A stretch of 64,000 nt of DNA from the NCBI GenBank assembly GCA_002946415.1, contig NJPS01000051.1, forward strand, positions 856,001 through 920,000, written 5' to 3'. A model generated the notes under the pieces. That model ran no database searches. It was given only the letters and a program-made list of their open reading frames with translations, and was not told where the DNA came from. A program made the translations under genes and the position numbers. Position 1 is the first letter of the stretch, and every line of letters begins with the position of its first letter. This DNA is from Rutstroemia sp. NJR-2017a BVV2. Lineage: Eukaryota > Ascomycota > Leotiomycetes > Helotiales > Rutstroemiaceae. Below are positions 23,701-34,416 of the stretch, one piece after another.

Positions 23701-24318
23701 TTTCAACAGATGGACTGTAAAGAGGTGAGATAGTATGTTTAGGTATCGTTGAAATCGACAACACAGTACCTGTTGTGCATGCTCCAAATCATTCTCAGAA
23801 AGACAGGCTTTGAACGACTTCAGTCCGAGGTCTTCTTGCTTCGGGAGTGTCTTGACAGCTTGCCACCTCAATTCTCCGATGGTTCGAACCCAAAGCTCCC
23901 CAGCATCGGGCATGACGGCTTCCAAAGCATCATCGTAAAGGTCGATGTCGTCCAGATCTGTTACAGCAACTTTCTTGGTGGCCAGATCCTCGATGTGAGC
24001 GAGAACAGCATCCTTTTCCGACTGAAGAGTCGAGCGTGATCTGATATAGATTTTAAAAGCCTATGCGACATTGTTTAGTGATTGGTTGGCACTTGTCGGA
24101 CACAAGTTAAGATCACGTGGCGTTTGGAAAAGGAAGGATGGCACTGTGTTGTGGAAAATATTGGCTTGATCTTTCATGGTGACACTTACCTCCAGATGAG
24201 GAGTTCTTTTTTTGGCCAGCCTCTTGTCAACCAATTTCAGCGCTTGCTTGAAATTACTGGCTTCTATGGCGTTCCATATTGGGGCATCCTGACGATCTTT
24301 GAGCAGCTGGTCAGACAT
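20769..24318 (-). CDS. NAA25: N-terminal acetyltransferase B (NatB) auxiliary subunit Naa25/Mdm20
   Basis: Ribosome-associated TPR-like scaffold that partners the Naa20 catalytic subunit to acetylate Met-Asp/Glu/Asn/Gln N-termini; in yeast its loss disturbs actin cables and mitochondrial inheritance. Multi-exon, from ATG 24318 (MSDQLLKDRQDAPIWNAIEAS) through helical repeats such as FKQALKLVDKRLAKK, ALKIYIRSRS, WGRLAFGQISKLAAATTQVD, LEPEERRILLNILKNG and AYKIL-like segments. The 231-residue frame 20769-21464 looks like a separate gene, but the upstream exon ends at GGTCCATCT before GTAAGT and joins in frame after the CCAG acceptor to give PSASRSRMSLL, so it is the C-terminal exon. A CxxC-type cluster (CKYCSNPCEIYCDVC) sits mid-protein. 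Family assignment is by overall pattern and is fairly secure. Confidence 0.82.
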
Positions 24319-24897
24319 ATCGGCACGTCATGAAGGTAATAATGGGATCTGCTGAGTGTGGCCTATGATATGTAGATAGCCCTTCTCAAGTAGTTGACTT
24401 CTTTTGCCAATATTCCCGAACTTGTTACTACTCGTGGGATGTGGTGTCATACAAAGAGAAATTATTTAATTTTTTCCGTTGATGATGGAACGACCATAGA
24501 ATTTTCGCAAGCGAGAACACCAAAGAGCTCCCAAATTCATATGCAGCTCTCGGAAGTCGAACATAGTATATTTCCACCCCTTCCACCGGGAGAGTTCATC
24601 TTGAAAGGTGTCGTTGGATTCCAGATTGATGGTCAAGAAGTTCAGACAAGATCGAGCCTCAAGCTTGTGTACATCGGCGGGGGAAGCAGTCGAAATTGGA
24701 ATTCATACGCCTGTGTGGTCCAGATATTATTTGGTAGGCAAAAAGGATTATTGACCGTCGCAAAGCACCCTCAGCACCGTCTCATACTCTTCATATCTCC
24801 TTATTGGAGATCCCCGACTCTCGCACACTTCCATTTTTGTATCTTTACATGCTAATATACATCACAGGCCATATAGCTAAGCTCGAGTTGAAGCTGG
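24319..24897. other. Gap between NAA25 start and COX23 stop
   Basis: Two minus-strand genes flank this stretch. A 153-codon plus-strand frame (24394-24855) crosses it; I recognise no domain and it runs antisense into the COX23 3' region, so I do not call it a gene. The NAA25 promoter should be here. Confidence 0.4.
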
Positions 24898-25489
24898 TCA
24901 TGAAAACCACGACTTTCCCTCCTTCCTCTTTGCCTCCTTCCGCTCAGCAATCTAGCTTCGTGTCAATATGCATTGAAGTAAATCCAGATCAACTTGGAAC
25001 ATTTGCTACTTACCCATCGTTTCTTACAGTCCCTATATGCTCTAGTCATGTTAGCTTCTGGAACCCGTTGTTTGAAATGCGTTGGGAGACATCAGGAGGA
25101 GAAAAGCTGCGGTTTGCATTCGTGGCTCTTCAAAGACAGATGGGAAGTATCCACCAATGCAACTATTTATATACTTATATCCTCGTGATGCTACTAATAT
25201 CGTGGGTGGACACCTATAGACACAGACACTCAACACTTACTGGAAATAGTCGGTACACAAGTCCTTATCCCCTCCATTTCGATGCAGACATCTTAGACTC
25301 CGCGAGGCGAGATCTTGGCAAGGGTCAAGGTATTCACCAGGACGTTTGCTGTTCGAGAAACATGGCCATGGTCAACTTCTGGCTCTTGAAAGAAACGAAA
25401 GAAAGAGGCAAAAAAAATGGCCCGTACCTTTCGAACTTTTGACTGGTCTCCTTATCCCAGGGGTTGGCGGCAGGATCTTCGGATGACAT
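24898..25489 (-). CDS. COX23: Twin CX9C mitochondrial protein, Cox23-like
   Basis: Small intermembrane-space protein needed for copper delivery/assembly of cytochrome c oxidase, imported by the Mia40 disulfide relay. Four exons, read leftward: 25428-25489, 25241-25348, 25014-25041 (28 bases), 24898-24951; sum 252 bases, 83 residues plus stop. Protein starts [20 protein letters not shown] and contains [16 protein letters not shown] (first CX9C) and CTDYFQAYRDC (second CX9C), separated by [10 protein letters not shown], followed by a Lys/Arg tail ([10 protein letters not shown]). The C-x9-C...C-x9-C spacing is exact, and the RNGGDK and DYFQAYRDCKK segments are characteristic of Cox23/CHCHD7. 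No single exon is long enough to stand out, so the gene is easy to miss. Confidence 0.93.
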
Positions 25490-26098
25490 GGCGAGAGCTT
25501 GCAGTTGCAATACAGCAATGAGACTGACGGGCGGCTTTAATGGTCGTCGTCAATGTTGACTGAATTAGGTTGGTGGGTTGACTCGCTCGAGACTCGCCAG
25601 AATGGTCTTTTTTTCCCACTCGAAGGGTCGCTGCTCTAAGCTTAACCACGAACCACTATCGGAGCAATCACTAGAGTCTGAGCAACACTGCACGGCGCTG
25701 CACTGCATTAGATGCATCACCGTATTAGTCTTACATTATTAGCCGAAGTCTTGGCAGCATTCATTTACAAAACTTTACTTCCAAATTCTTTTGCTATCAT
25801 TCCTTCCGCTATCATTTCTATCATTTATACCTTTTTACTCAAGTTATGTTTCAAAGTAAGAGCAGAGCTTATCGGTGATGGGCGGGAAGACAAGGATCTC
25901 TTATCGCGTGTCGGAGAGCGGGAATTGAAACTACATCGATTTGTTCACCTAGCCTCGCTAGCTTTCTTGACTTCCCCTCCATTCCCTTCCCTTGCTTGAT
26001 CTGGGACTTGCACACTTGCAAACCCACACGCGCCAACACTCCTCACTTCGATCCAGATACCCCAAGCGCCCAAGCAACCAAGCAATCTCGGAATGCCT
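25490..26098. other. Intergenic upstream of COX23
   Basis: Probably holds the COX23 promoter. Only short frames are present, none convincing. Confidence 0.45.
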
Positions 26099-28035
26099 TC
26101 AAACTGGCAGAGAGCAGGCGTTTGGGTCTATCGCCCACCTGCATATCTGCTCTAGTATCGTGCTAGTACTTTCGAATGCCCATAATGCGACCAAGAGAAA
26201 TCTGAAAATCCTATTTTCACCCAACGCGACCACTCGGCAGAGAAGAGCCATCACCAACAGCACTTCTCTACCCCTCAATGCATCAAGTCCCGGTATCATG
26301 ATGAGCGGATCCATTGTTATATGCAGTTTCTATTCATGATAGACAGTGCAGTAAGACGGGGATACCTTTCCAAAGCGCCACTTCCTCCGCAATCTTTTCG
26401 CCAGGTGCCACTGTTATCGGATCGTATCTACTCCAGTACTGCCCCAAGAGAAAGTGCCGATCATAAGGCGTTATCTCATCTGGAGCTCTACCCTGTCCTG
26501 GACCATCCTCTGACGGTAGAATTATGGAATGCATTTTTATACTACTTTAGTAGTACAAATACGAGGTTTGGAGATGTTTCCAAGACGAACTTCATCGGCG
26601 TCATGCTAGAGTACTTCGTTACCAAAATGAACGCATCTGTGGATGCACATTGGAGGTGACGACGGCGCTCTTCCCATCCTTTGCAATCTGCCTTCATTTT
26701 TTTTCTGAGTTGTTTCTGCTGGAGCTATGTCATGCGTCCGTTAACGGCTTAATGCGTCAAGCGAGGCATGCCAAAAAGAGCCGGTGGTACCAAAAAAGCG
26801 TTTTGTGTTCCAGTTCCATTTTGGGTCAACATTTCCTGCTGGTCCGTCCAGCTCGTGATACATTAGCCCTCCACACCTATCAAACATTTCCTCCACTTTT
26901 GATTCTACGTGTCTCCACAATTGGTGGCCGTCTTTGAACTCTGGCAATCCATACTGACACAGGCCATTGTCAAATGCCAAAGTTACCATTAATGACGCTT
27001 AAGCATGGATTCAGTTCCTTACCCCCTTGTTCCTGTTGCTGTTTTTGATCTTTGCGGGAACTCACCGATTGGCTTATTGGCTATACCAAAGCTAGAGGTC
27101 TACGTTATCTCGTGCCAGTTTATCCCTCCGACTATTTGCACTATCCATTTGCAGAAACAGTTTCCATGCAAAAGTATCATTATTACAGTACCCTGCATCA
27201 TACCCGCTCGCTGCATCAGGATTATCGAGTCGACCTGATTCAAGATGGTGATTGTGCAGTGTTAGGCTCGACCTAGGCATGTCGATCCACCAGTCCGGAT
27301 AGTTCTCGACGATAAGGGCTATGCTTGAGTGATGGTTACAGCCAAATTATCGTGAATCCATCTCCACATTCTTCGTCCAAGCAATCCAAGAAAGGGAGAA
27401 ATTCGCTGCCAGAGAAGGTGTGGACGAGCAGAACAAGGGCAGCCTGGATCGAAGAGGTGATGAGTGGTAGTGTAATCTTGTGGTTGGATACCAACAACTC
27501 GATGAGGAACTGCTCCTCGAAGTGTGAGTTGTAATTTATTCGAAGGCATACAAAACCAAAGCTCAAAATATAAAAACACCATTCCTCCTGAGTTGCAACC
27601 TCTTAGAACCGACATATTCCATCAGATCATCGTTTTCTTCCTCGTGGCTCCCATGTTATCAAGCCAAATCTGAATAATTCGCACTTTGACAATAACGAAA
27701 CTGCCTTTAGTGGTGAGTACCGTTTTCTTCGATTCTTTCCCCTCCTGCTATTGCAAACCCTCCGCACCCCGTGGGATTCGCAATATTTTCTGTTGAGACC
27801 AATCGGTATCATCGCCGCTTGGACCTTACCACGGCAACCTCAAAGTGGCGATATCCTTCCAGACCATCAACGTGGTGGTCTTTTGGAACCACAATATGGT
27901 ACTTCGTGCTGGCAATGCATTGAAATTTGGTCCAGGCTGCCCATTTACACTCCTAAACCCTCAGAATACTGCCCCTGATCGTGTGACCAGAAGGAATCTC
28001 CATTTCTTCTACATCGTGAAAGCGTCTCGGTAAAA
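26099..28035 (-). pseudogene. Unresolved minus-strand locus: multi-exon or decayed gene
   Basis: Several minus-strand segments have protein-like composition: LPSEDGPGQGRAPDEITPYD continuing with HFLLGQYWSRYDPITVAPGE (26334-26534), LCQYGLPEFKDGHQLWRHVE continuing with MFDRCGGLMYHELDGPAGN (26741-26989), NYPDWWIDMPRSSLTLHNH (27092-27320), EEQFLIELLVSNHK (27336-27566) and a hydrophobic ending FRFLLVALWAF (26099-26314). They lie in different frames with stops between them, and I could not assemble a continuous spliced product. I recognise no family. Either introns are missed or the gene is degenerating; the boundaries are a guess. Nearby plus-strand frames cover the same bases and look worse. Called pseudogene only as the nearest category. 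Confidence 0.3.
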
Positions 28036-28224
28036 GACTCTAACGGTCAATAGTCATTCACCTGCAGCTAGCTATCCACGTCAACTCCCCGCCATTAGTT
28101 CCAAACTGCTACAAAAAGGAATCAACACCCTTTGGCATTCTCTTTCACCCTTATACTCTACTTTTAACATTCCAAACCCCTTCCAATATCCCCTTTCCTA
28201 CCACAGCGCTACAGCAACTACGAA

Positions 28225-29471
28225 ATGGCCGCTCTCGACGTGAGCATGCAACCAGGCACGCCTGAACCCAACCTCTTCCCAAAACTGCCAACCTACACAT
28301 CCGCAAAGGCAACTCAAGATGGTCTGAAGCGATCGTTCGCCAAATACCTTGCTTCCGAGCATCGCCCCCAAGCAGTCGGGAAGCTGTTCCAGCCAGAGAG
28401 TCACTTACAATATGAAGAGCCTTCATACATCCATTCCATGGAAGAGATTGGTTACTCTGCCACGAGTGGTGTGTCTCCAGTTGCTGTTTCGGAGCCCTTC
28501 AGACTTTTCAGTGAGGAGGCTGTCAACATTATGAGAGCCGAAATCTTCGACAAGGAAGTTCAAGAGAAGTACAGTTACACTTCGGACATTGCGCCCAAAC
28601 AACTTCGTGGTTACGCTCCTGAGTAAGCTCCAGTCATTCTTCTACGTCGCCATTACCGAGCTTAGGATACTAATTCTTTACAGTCACGGAAAATTCATCT
28701 ATGAGGCGTGGAAACACCCAGAAACTCTTGCTATCATCTCAAAGATCGCAGGTATCGACCTTGTGCCAGTCATGGATTATGAGATCGGGCACATCAACTT
28801 ATCGATTCCCGGAAACAAACGTGAGCATGACAAGGATGCTCTCATCAGTGAGGAGGACGAACAACCCATCGTCGGCTGGCACAGGGATAGCTACCCATTC
28901 GTTTGCGTTCTCATGATGAGTGACACAACCGGGATGGTTGGTGGTGAGACTGCTTTGAGGACGGGGTACGGTGATATCAAGAAAGTCCGTGGTCCATCCA
29001 AGGTAAGGCTGTTTTATCCACTGGATGTTGCAATTCATTAACAGATTTTAGGGTTGCGCTGTTGTTTTGCAAGGTCGATACATTGACCACCAAGCTCTGA
29101 GAGCATTTGGCGGACAGGAGAGAATCACAATGGTTACATCATTCCGCCCACGTTCTCCACGCATTCGTGACGACACTGTCCTCACCACAGTTCGACCCGT
29201 CTCCAACTTATCCGACCTTTACGGCCAAACCGTCGAGTACCAATTAGAAAATGCCGAAGCACGCATTCGATACATGCTCAAAGACATCCGCGATTCGATG
29301 AAAGCCGGCTCAACAAACGTCAAAGCCATCAAGGATTTCCTCGATTTTGAGATCAATCAATTGTCGCATCTCAACAGGGAAATTGTGGAGGAGGACCTCG
29401 TACCGAAAGGTCAACTCTCGGAAGTCTGCGCGGAAGCGGCATCGCCCAACAAGAAAGCCAAATCTGCGTAA
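28225..29471 (+). CDS. 2-oxoglutarate/Fe(II) oxygenase-like protein
   Basis: Probable non-haem iron oxygenase of a fungal uncharacterised family. Three exons: 28225 to CCTGA before GTAAGC, then DHGKFIYEAWKHPE onwards to CCATCCAAG, then GCAVVLQGRYIDHQ to stop at 29471; introns are GT-AG. The double-stranded beta-helix signature is visible: HRDSYPF supplies the HxD iron ligands, GRYIDHQAL the distal His, and the Arg in TSFRPRSP is suited to 2-oxoglutarate binding. The C-terminal third is helical (IRYMLKDIRDSMK, FLDFEINQL) and ends with a basic KKAKSA tail that may be nuclear. No signal peptide. Substrate unknown. Gene stands alone with no cluster partner. Confidence 0.75.
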
Positions 29472-30641
29472 AGTTCTGGAGTGGATGAGAGAGCATACAA
29501 ACTAATGAATGAGCCACGAATTTCTTTTATCACTACTTTAGCTCCAGGACCATGTCTTTTAGGTCGCTGAACGTATTTTCCCCCCAGACACCCAGAGGGA
29601 TGCTGTGGATATTGTTTATAACCCTCTTGCCTGTATCACATTCTTTGCTTCTACGTCTTGTTTTTCATGCATTCTTGGTACGATAGCGATATGAAGTTTT
29701 TTGTTTTGCAAATGTGAATATTTGTCTTCTCAACTTAGATTGGACAATTGCTTGCTTTCGGGATTTGAATGTATTAGTGCTGTGTGCCAGTGAATGGTGG
29801 GAGAGTCGAGAGCCGGCCGTCTGTTGGTTAGAGGCATGCCACGTAACAGACTTTGTCGACCTATGATCTAAGTGCGATGATCGCTTCTTGATACCTAGAG
29901 TTGTATGGTCCGCTAAAGCGTCCAAATGCAACATGCGAGGTGCTAGAGGGAGGTCATATGTGTGGCATTGGGTTATCCGTGCTGATTGTGAGACCACAAG
30001 GTAAAACCTTTTGGGCTCTTGGGGGTTGTCCAGTGCATACAGAGGAAGTGCTCTTACTAAAGTACTAAGCTAGATGGGAACCTGGGGAAGGCGCATAAGG
30101 CGGGCTGCATTGGTTGGGTCTTGGGCAAAAAATCCCAATTCCTGCGATAGAAGAGATACCGTAATGCAGAGCAACATGCGTAAATAGAGATACAGACATC
30201 GACTCAGTGAATCGCTGCTTATGACGGCTTGGTAATTAAAGCTGAGTTTTCGCTAATATCCACAAGTCTTACTCAGCTCACAGAAGTCTCGGAAAAGTTC
30301 CAACATCGAGACCCAAAGAACGGGCGGCCTTGGAAAACAAAGCTTTTCAATAATATACAATCACGTGACCGCATACTTTCCACACTAGAGGGAACGGATC
30401 CGACGCGAGCGATCTTTTGGAGGGATTGCACGATCAACGTCAATCCACAACCAATCTGTCAGCCTTCTTGGACAATTTTTTGCCCAACCACAAAACTTCT
30501 CTAGGACGATTCCTAGACTTCCGCAAAGGGCTGGTTCCATCTACGGCTGGAGAGGAACACCTGGAAATTTCTCCCTGTTGCCTCCGACCACGATTACGAA
30601 AACCCCCCTCACTCGAGAGCTCCCTGCTCAGTTCTCTCCGA
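29472..30641. other. Intergenic, no supported gene
   Basis: Between the oxygenase 3' end and the RING gene start. The frame of the RING gene stays open upstream to an ATG at 30417, so the translated region could begin 75 codons earlier; otherwise nothing is seen. Confidence 0.45.
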
Positions 30642-32882
30642 ATGCCGCCGTATTCACCGAGTTCGGAAAGCCTCATGGCTCCTTCGAACTCTTCTAGCAG
30701 ACCGGGAACCTCCTCGAAGCACGGTGCTCGAATTTCCGAGCGAAAATCTAAAAGTCGAGAAGCTACCCCAACAAGCTCAAAATCAGACAATGGAAAAGGA
30801 AAAATGGTGGAGGGTGACGCGCAGGTAGGCTTGGATCTGTGGCGATACAAAATGGAATATACTAATATTTTTTCCAGCTTGCCGCGAAATTCAAGAGCGA
30901 TTTGGTCAGCATGAAAGGCTTGGTGACATGCTCGATATGCGATCAATTACTTTATGAGCCGTGGACATTAGCATGTGGTCATACATATTGTTATTCTGTT
31001 AGTAGTACCATGCAAGTTTCAGTGTCGAATGCAGCTAATATGGTCGCAGTGTCTATGTAGCTGGTTTGTACCAAATAAGAGGAAAAAGACATGCCCAGAA
31101 TGTCGTTCTCCAGTCAAGCAGATACCCGCTCCAGCCTTCCTCGTAAGTTCGCCGGAATTATATCTCCTTCTAGGGCTCTACTAATACGGCCGTTAGGTTA
31201 AACAAATGGTGGAGATATTCATCAACAGGAGCGAGTTAATGCCGTCCGACGAATCGATCGAACAACATAAGACAAAGCGAGCGGAAGAACTTGAGATCGT
31301 GGATAAAGATAAGAACAGCCCAGAAGGGTTATTCAAAGGGACGTTCCCTCAACGTCACGGAGAGTTATGGCGCGATGAAGCAGATGGTGGAATCTTACGA
31401 TGTCCTGCATGTGGACATGAGCACCTGGGTGGTCCACTGTGCGAAGCTTGCGGTGCTGAGTTTGATGATATCTACGGCTTCAGCGACGTGGACGAAGACG
31501 GCAACTTGTCAGATATCGATATAGGGGAGATTGAGCTCGAGATAGACGCTGAATATTCTGGGGTGCATCGGATGCATCAACGCCACCATCACCCGTTTTA
31601 CGAAGCTGGTTTCCCCAGAATACCGGCCGATCTTCTTCACCATTACCATCACCACTTCGGTCACCTCGTAGATGATGAAGCGGAGGACGACGAAGATGAG
31701 GATGAGGACGAGGACGCCTCCACTTCAGAGATGAGTGATGATCAGGAAAACAGTGACGATGAGGATGCTGGCTCTCTCGAAAATTTCGTTGTACAAGACG
31801 AAGATAACGAACCCCCGAGACCATTGCGTCGGGCAAATCGCAGAGTTATCACTACATCGGATGACGATGAATCTGACGACGAGGGCGGCGCGATCACAAA
31901 TCGCAGGAGGCAGCGTCCAGGTTATGGCAGACGAGCTTCCGAAACACCGTCAGTCGCTATCACAGTCACTGAGGACGAGAGTAGCACGAATGGCTCGGAG
32001 TTTGAAGACGACGATACGCATGAGGCTAGAATGATGTTGAGAGCATCCGGCGGCTGGAGTCCTTTAGATGAGGGTGACGACGATGTCGAGGGTCTGGTAC
32101 AGTATGATGGTTACAGAACGACAGAGGATGAAAGGGCGACAGACGAAAGCGACACCGAAACGATTGGTAATGGCGGATCCGATGCAGAAGATGACGATCG
32201 GTCTCGAAACAGTCTTTCCCAAACCCCAAGGTATCAAAGTCCTGATTATCATCGTGTGAGTTACCCGTCAAGTGTTGGAGATGCTACACCAAGCACTTAC
32301 GCAACCGACAACGAGTACCCCTATGATTACGATGACCACGAGGACCAATCAAGCAATATGGATCGCGATGGTGATACTGAGATGAGTGTGTCCCCTGGTG
32401 CATCACGCTCCAGTCGAAGCGTTAGTGTGGACAGCTACGGTTATCACAGAGGGGAAGATCTTGGCGTCGCGAACGAATTTGGTGAAATCGATGGAGACTC
32501 TTCAGACAGTTCCATTCGTCCTCCTCCTCGCAGACAACCCAGACACAACCCCTTAGTTCAGCAATATGACCCTCGGATCAGCATGCTATTCGCAGAACAC
32601 CAACTTACTATGAGAGATACACAAAATCCAGCATCAGGGCTGGATGGATTAGACTCGGAGGCCCGCAGGATAGAACCGGCTTCAAGAGGACGTCGAAGAC
32701 CACAATATCACTACCACAATCCGTCATCACCCCGCATCAATGATGCTACAGAATCACTTCACCATCTTATGCCTCCGCGAGGAGTCGAGCTAGCACGAGG
32801 CCCTCGAGGTCTTCCTTCCGGACGTGTTATTGCTTCTTCTTCTAGCAGACCTAATCGTCTACAGAGGCAGTATCACCGCTAG
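30642..32882 (+). CDS. RING-type E3 ubiquitin ligase with long acidic tail (Psh1-like?)
   Basis: Four coding exons: the first from ATG 30642 (MPPYSPSSESLMAPSNSSS) to GCGCAG, the second carrying the start of the RING, a short third (CLCSWFVPNKRKK...), and a fourth from just after the TTAG acceptor near 31198 to stop at 32882. The C3HC4 RING reads CSICDQLL ... LACGHTYCYSCLCSWF ... TCPEC. A second cysteine cluster CPACGHEHLGGPLCEACG follows at about 130 residues distance. The remaining 450 residues are extremely acidic and Ser-rich (EDDEDEDEDED) with Arg-rich stretches near the end. This layout, RING plus zinc cluster plus acidic tail, resembles yeast Psh1, the E3 for the centromeric histone Cse4; that link is inference. 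Nuclear function is likely from composition. Confidence 0.8.
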
Positions 32883-34416
32883 GGAAATAAAGCTGGAGTT
32901 ATGGGACTGGTATATTATTGGCTAGGGCTTTCATTTTACAAGCGTGCTCGGGTAAAAAGAGCTATCAGGGAATGGCTGGGACTTCATTACAAATGGGGCG
33001 TTTGGTATGGTTGGGTTTGGGTCGCGGCTTAATACCTGGAATTAGGGTCGGCCAAGGTGACGGATGAATGGGTTGTATGGATGGATGGCGCTGGTGTGGT
33101 GTAGCATAAATAAATTTGAAAACTCGGGATGGGGGAAAGAGAGAGCTTTTTTATTTGCAATCACTTTACGTTTAGTTACTCCAATCGGGGAGGAGATGCA
33201 AGAATTTTATTATACTTTCTACTCTTACCCGTAATGTCCTTCAGATGCTTAGTATAGACGGGCATCATTAGAGGGGCGCCAGTTCATAGATCACTTCAGC
33301 ACTTCGAGAAGTTATAAAACTCAGAAATGCAATCAAATTATAATATCACTATGGCGTGTACCAATATCTATAAATCCCCAAATATACACCTAATCCAGTT
33401 CCCACCGACCGCGAAGCCCCTTTCCCCCTTTCCATTCTTCCTTCTCTACATAGCCCTTTCCTCTCTGTCCCCAATCCTCACTTTTATATACTGGTAGCTA
33501 CCCACCATTCAACCGTCTCTTCTTCACCACCATCTATATATCAATTTCCCTTTCCTTCTTTTTTTTTACATGTTCGCTCTCCCAGAGGCACATACAACAT
33601 ATACATATACACACACAAGACACGCACCACGAAAACGGGCCATACCAAACAAACACAAACAATGGTAAAAACAATCTTTCCTTTTCCCCGTCTATCTATT
33701 CTCATATGTTCCCTCCTCCCTCCTCCGTCTCTTCGCTTCCCACCTCATCTCACCGGCCCCCTAGCTTCGCTTCCCTTCCCTCGCTATACATAACTACCTA
33801 ACTAACAAGACAATTCTGGTATCAAAAAGGCTATATATATAAGAACGCTATATATATATAAACTCCAAGCAAAGCGAAACTCAAACTAAAAAAAAAAACA
33901 TAGGACAAAGATGTTGACGAACTACCTGAACTGCAAATACGGAAATGACAAAGATAAAAACACGAAAAAGTAGATAACTATAGAAGTAAGAAAAGGAGGC
34001 AGGAAGGATGGGATGTTGGTATAAGGGGGGAAACGCAAAATTAAAAAATGAAGAAGCAAAAACCACAACCACAACCACAACCGCTAGCTACACTGCTTCT
34101 ATATATGTATGTAATGTGTGCTACAACGCTCCCGCCCGCTCGTTCGTTCGCTCGCCCCCAAACAATCTTTATACGTGCCATGCCTGCCACCAGCCCAGCA
34201 AACTACCATCACCACCACCACCACCACCACATACAGCCTAAAACTTTTGTACAAAAGAATTTGGTAAGAAAAAGAAAGATGTAAAAAAGCAAGCAAGCAA
34301 GGGGGAATTCTCAACAGTAATTGTACAACACCAATAGATAACCCAACACACACACAAGCACACCGTGCAACCCAACAATCTAGACCAAAAAAGCCACCAA
34401 TTCATCTCGAAGCCAG
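32883..34416. other. Tail-to-tail intergenic region, low complexity
   Basis: Separates the convergent RING and kinase genes. It contains pyrimidine-rich stretches (33410-33560), TATATATA runs (33830-33860), AACCAC repeats (34060-34080), a (CAC)n run (34208-34230) and a short AAGC repeat (34287-34300). These look like 3' untranslated and simple-repeat DNA; no gene is supported. Confidence 0.55.
34208..34230. repeat. (CAC)n trinucleotide microsatellite, about seven units
   Basis: An uninterrupted run of CAC units is visible downstream of the kinase stop codon, in probable 3' untranslated DNA. Edge positions are approximate. Confidence 0.85.

Noticed and set aside
24804..25442. 212-codon plus-strand frame
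   Set aside because: Covers the antisense of COX23, which has exact twin CX9C spacing and a closed frame; the plus frame has no domain.
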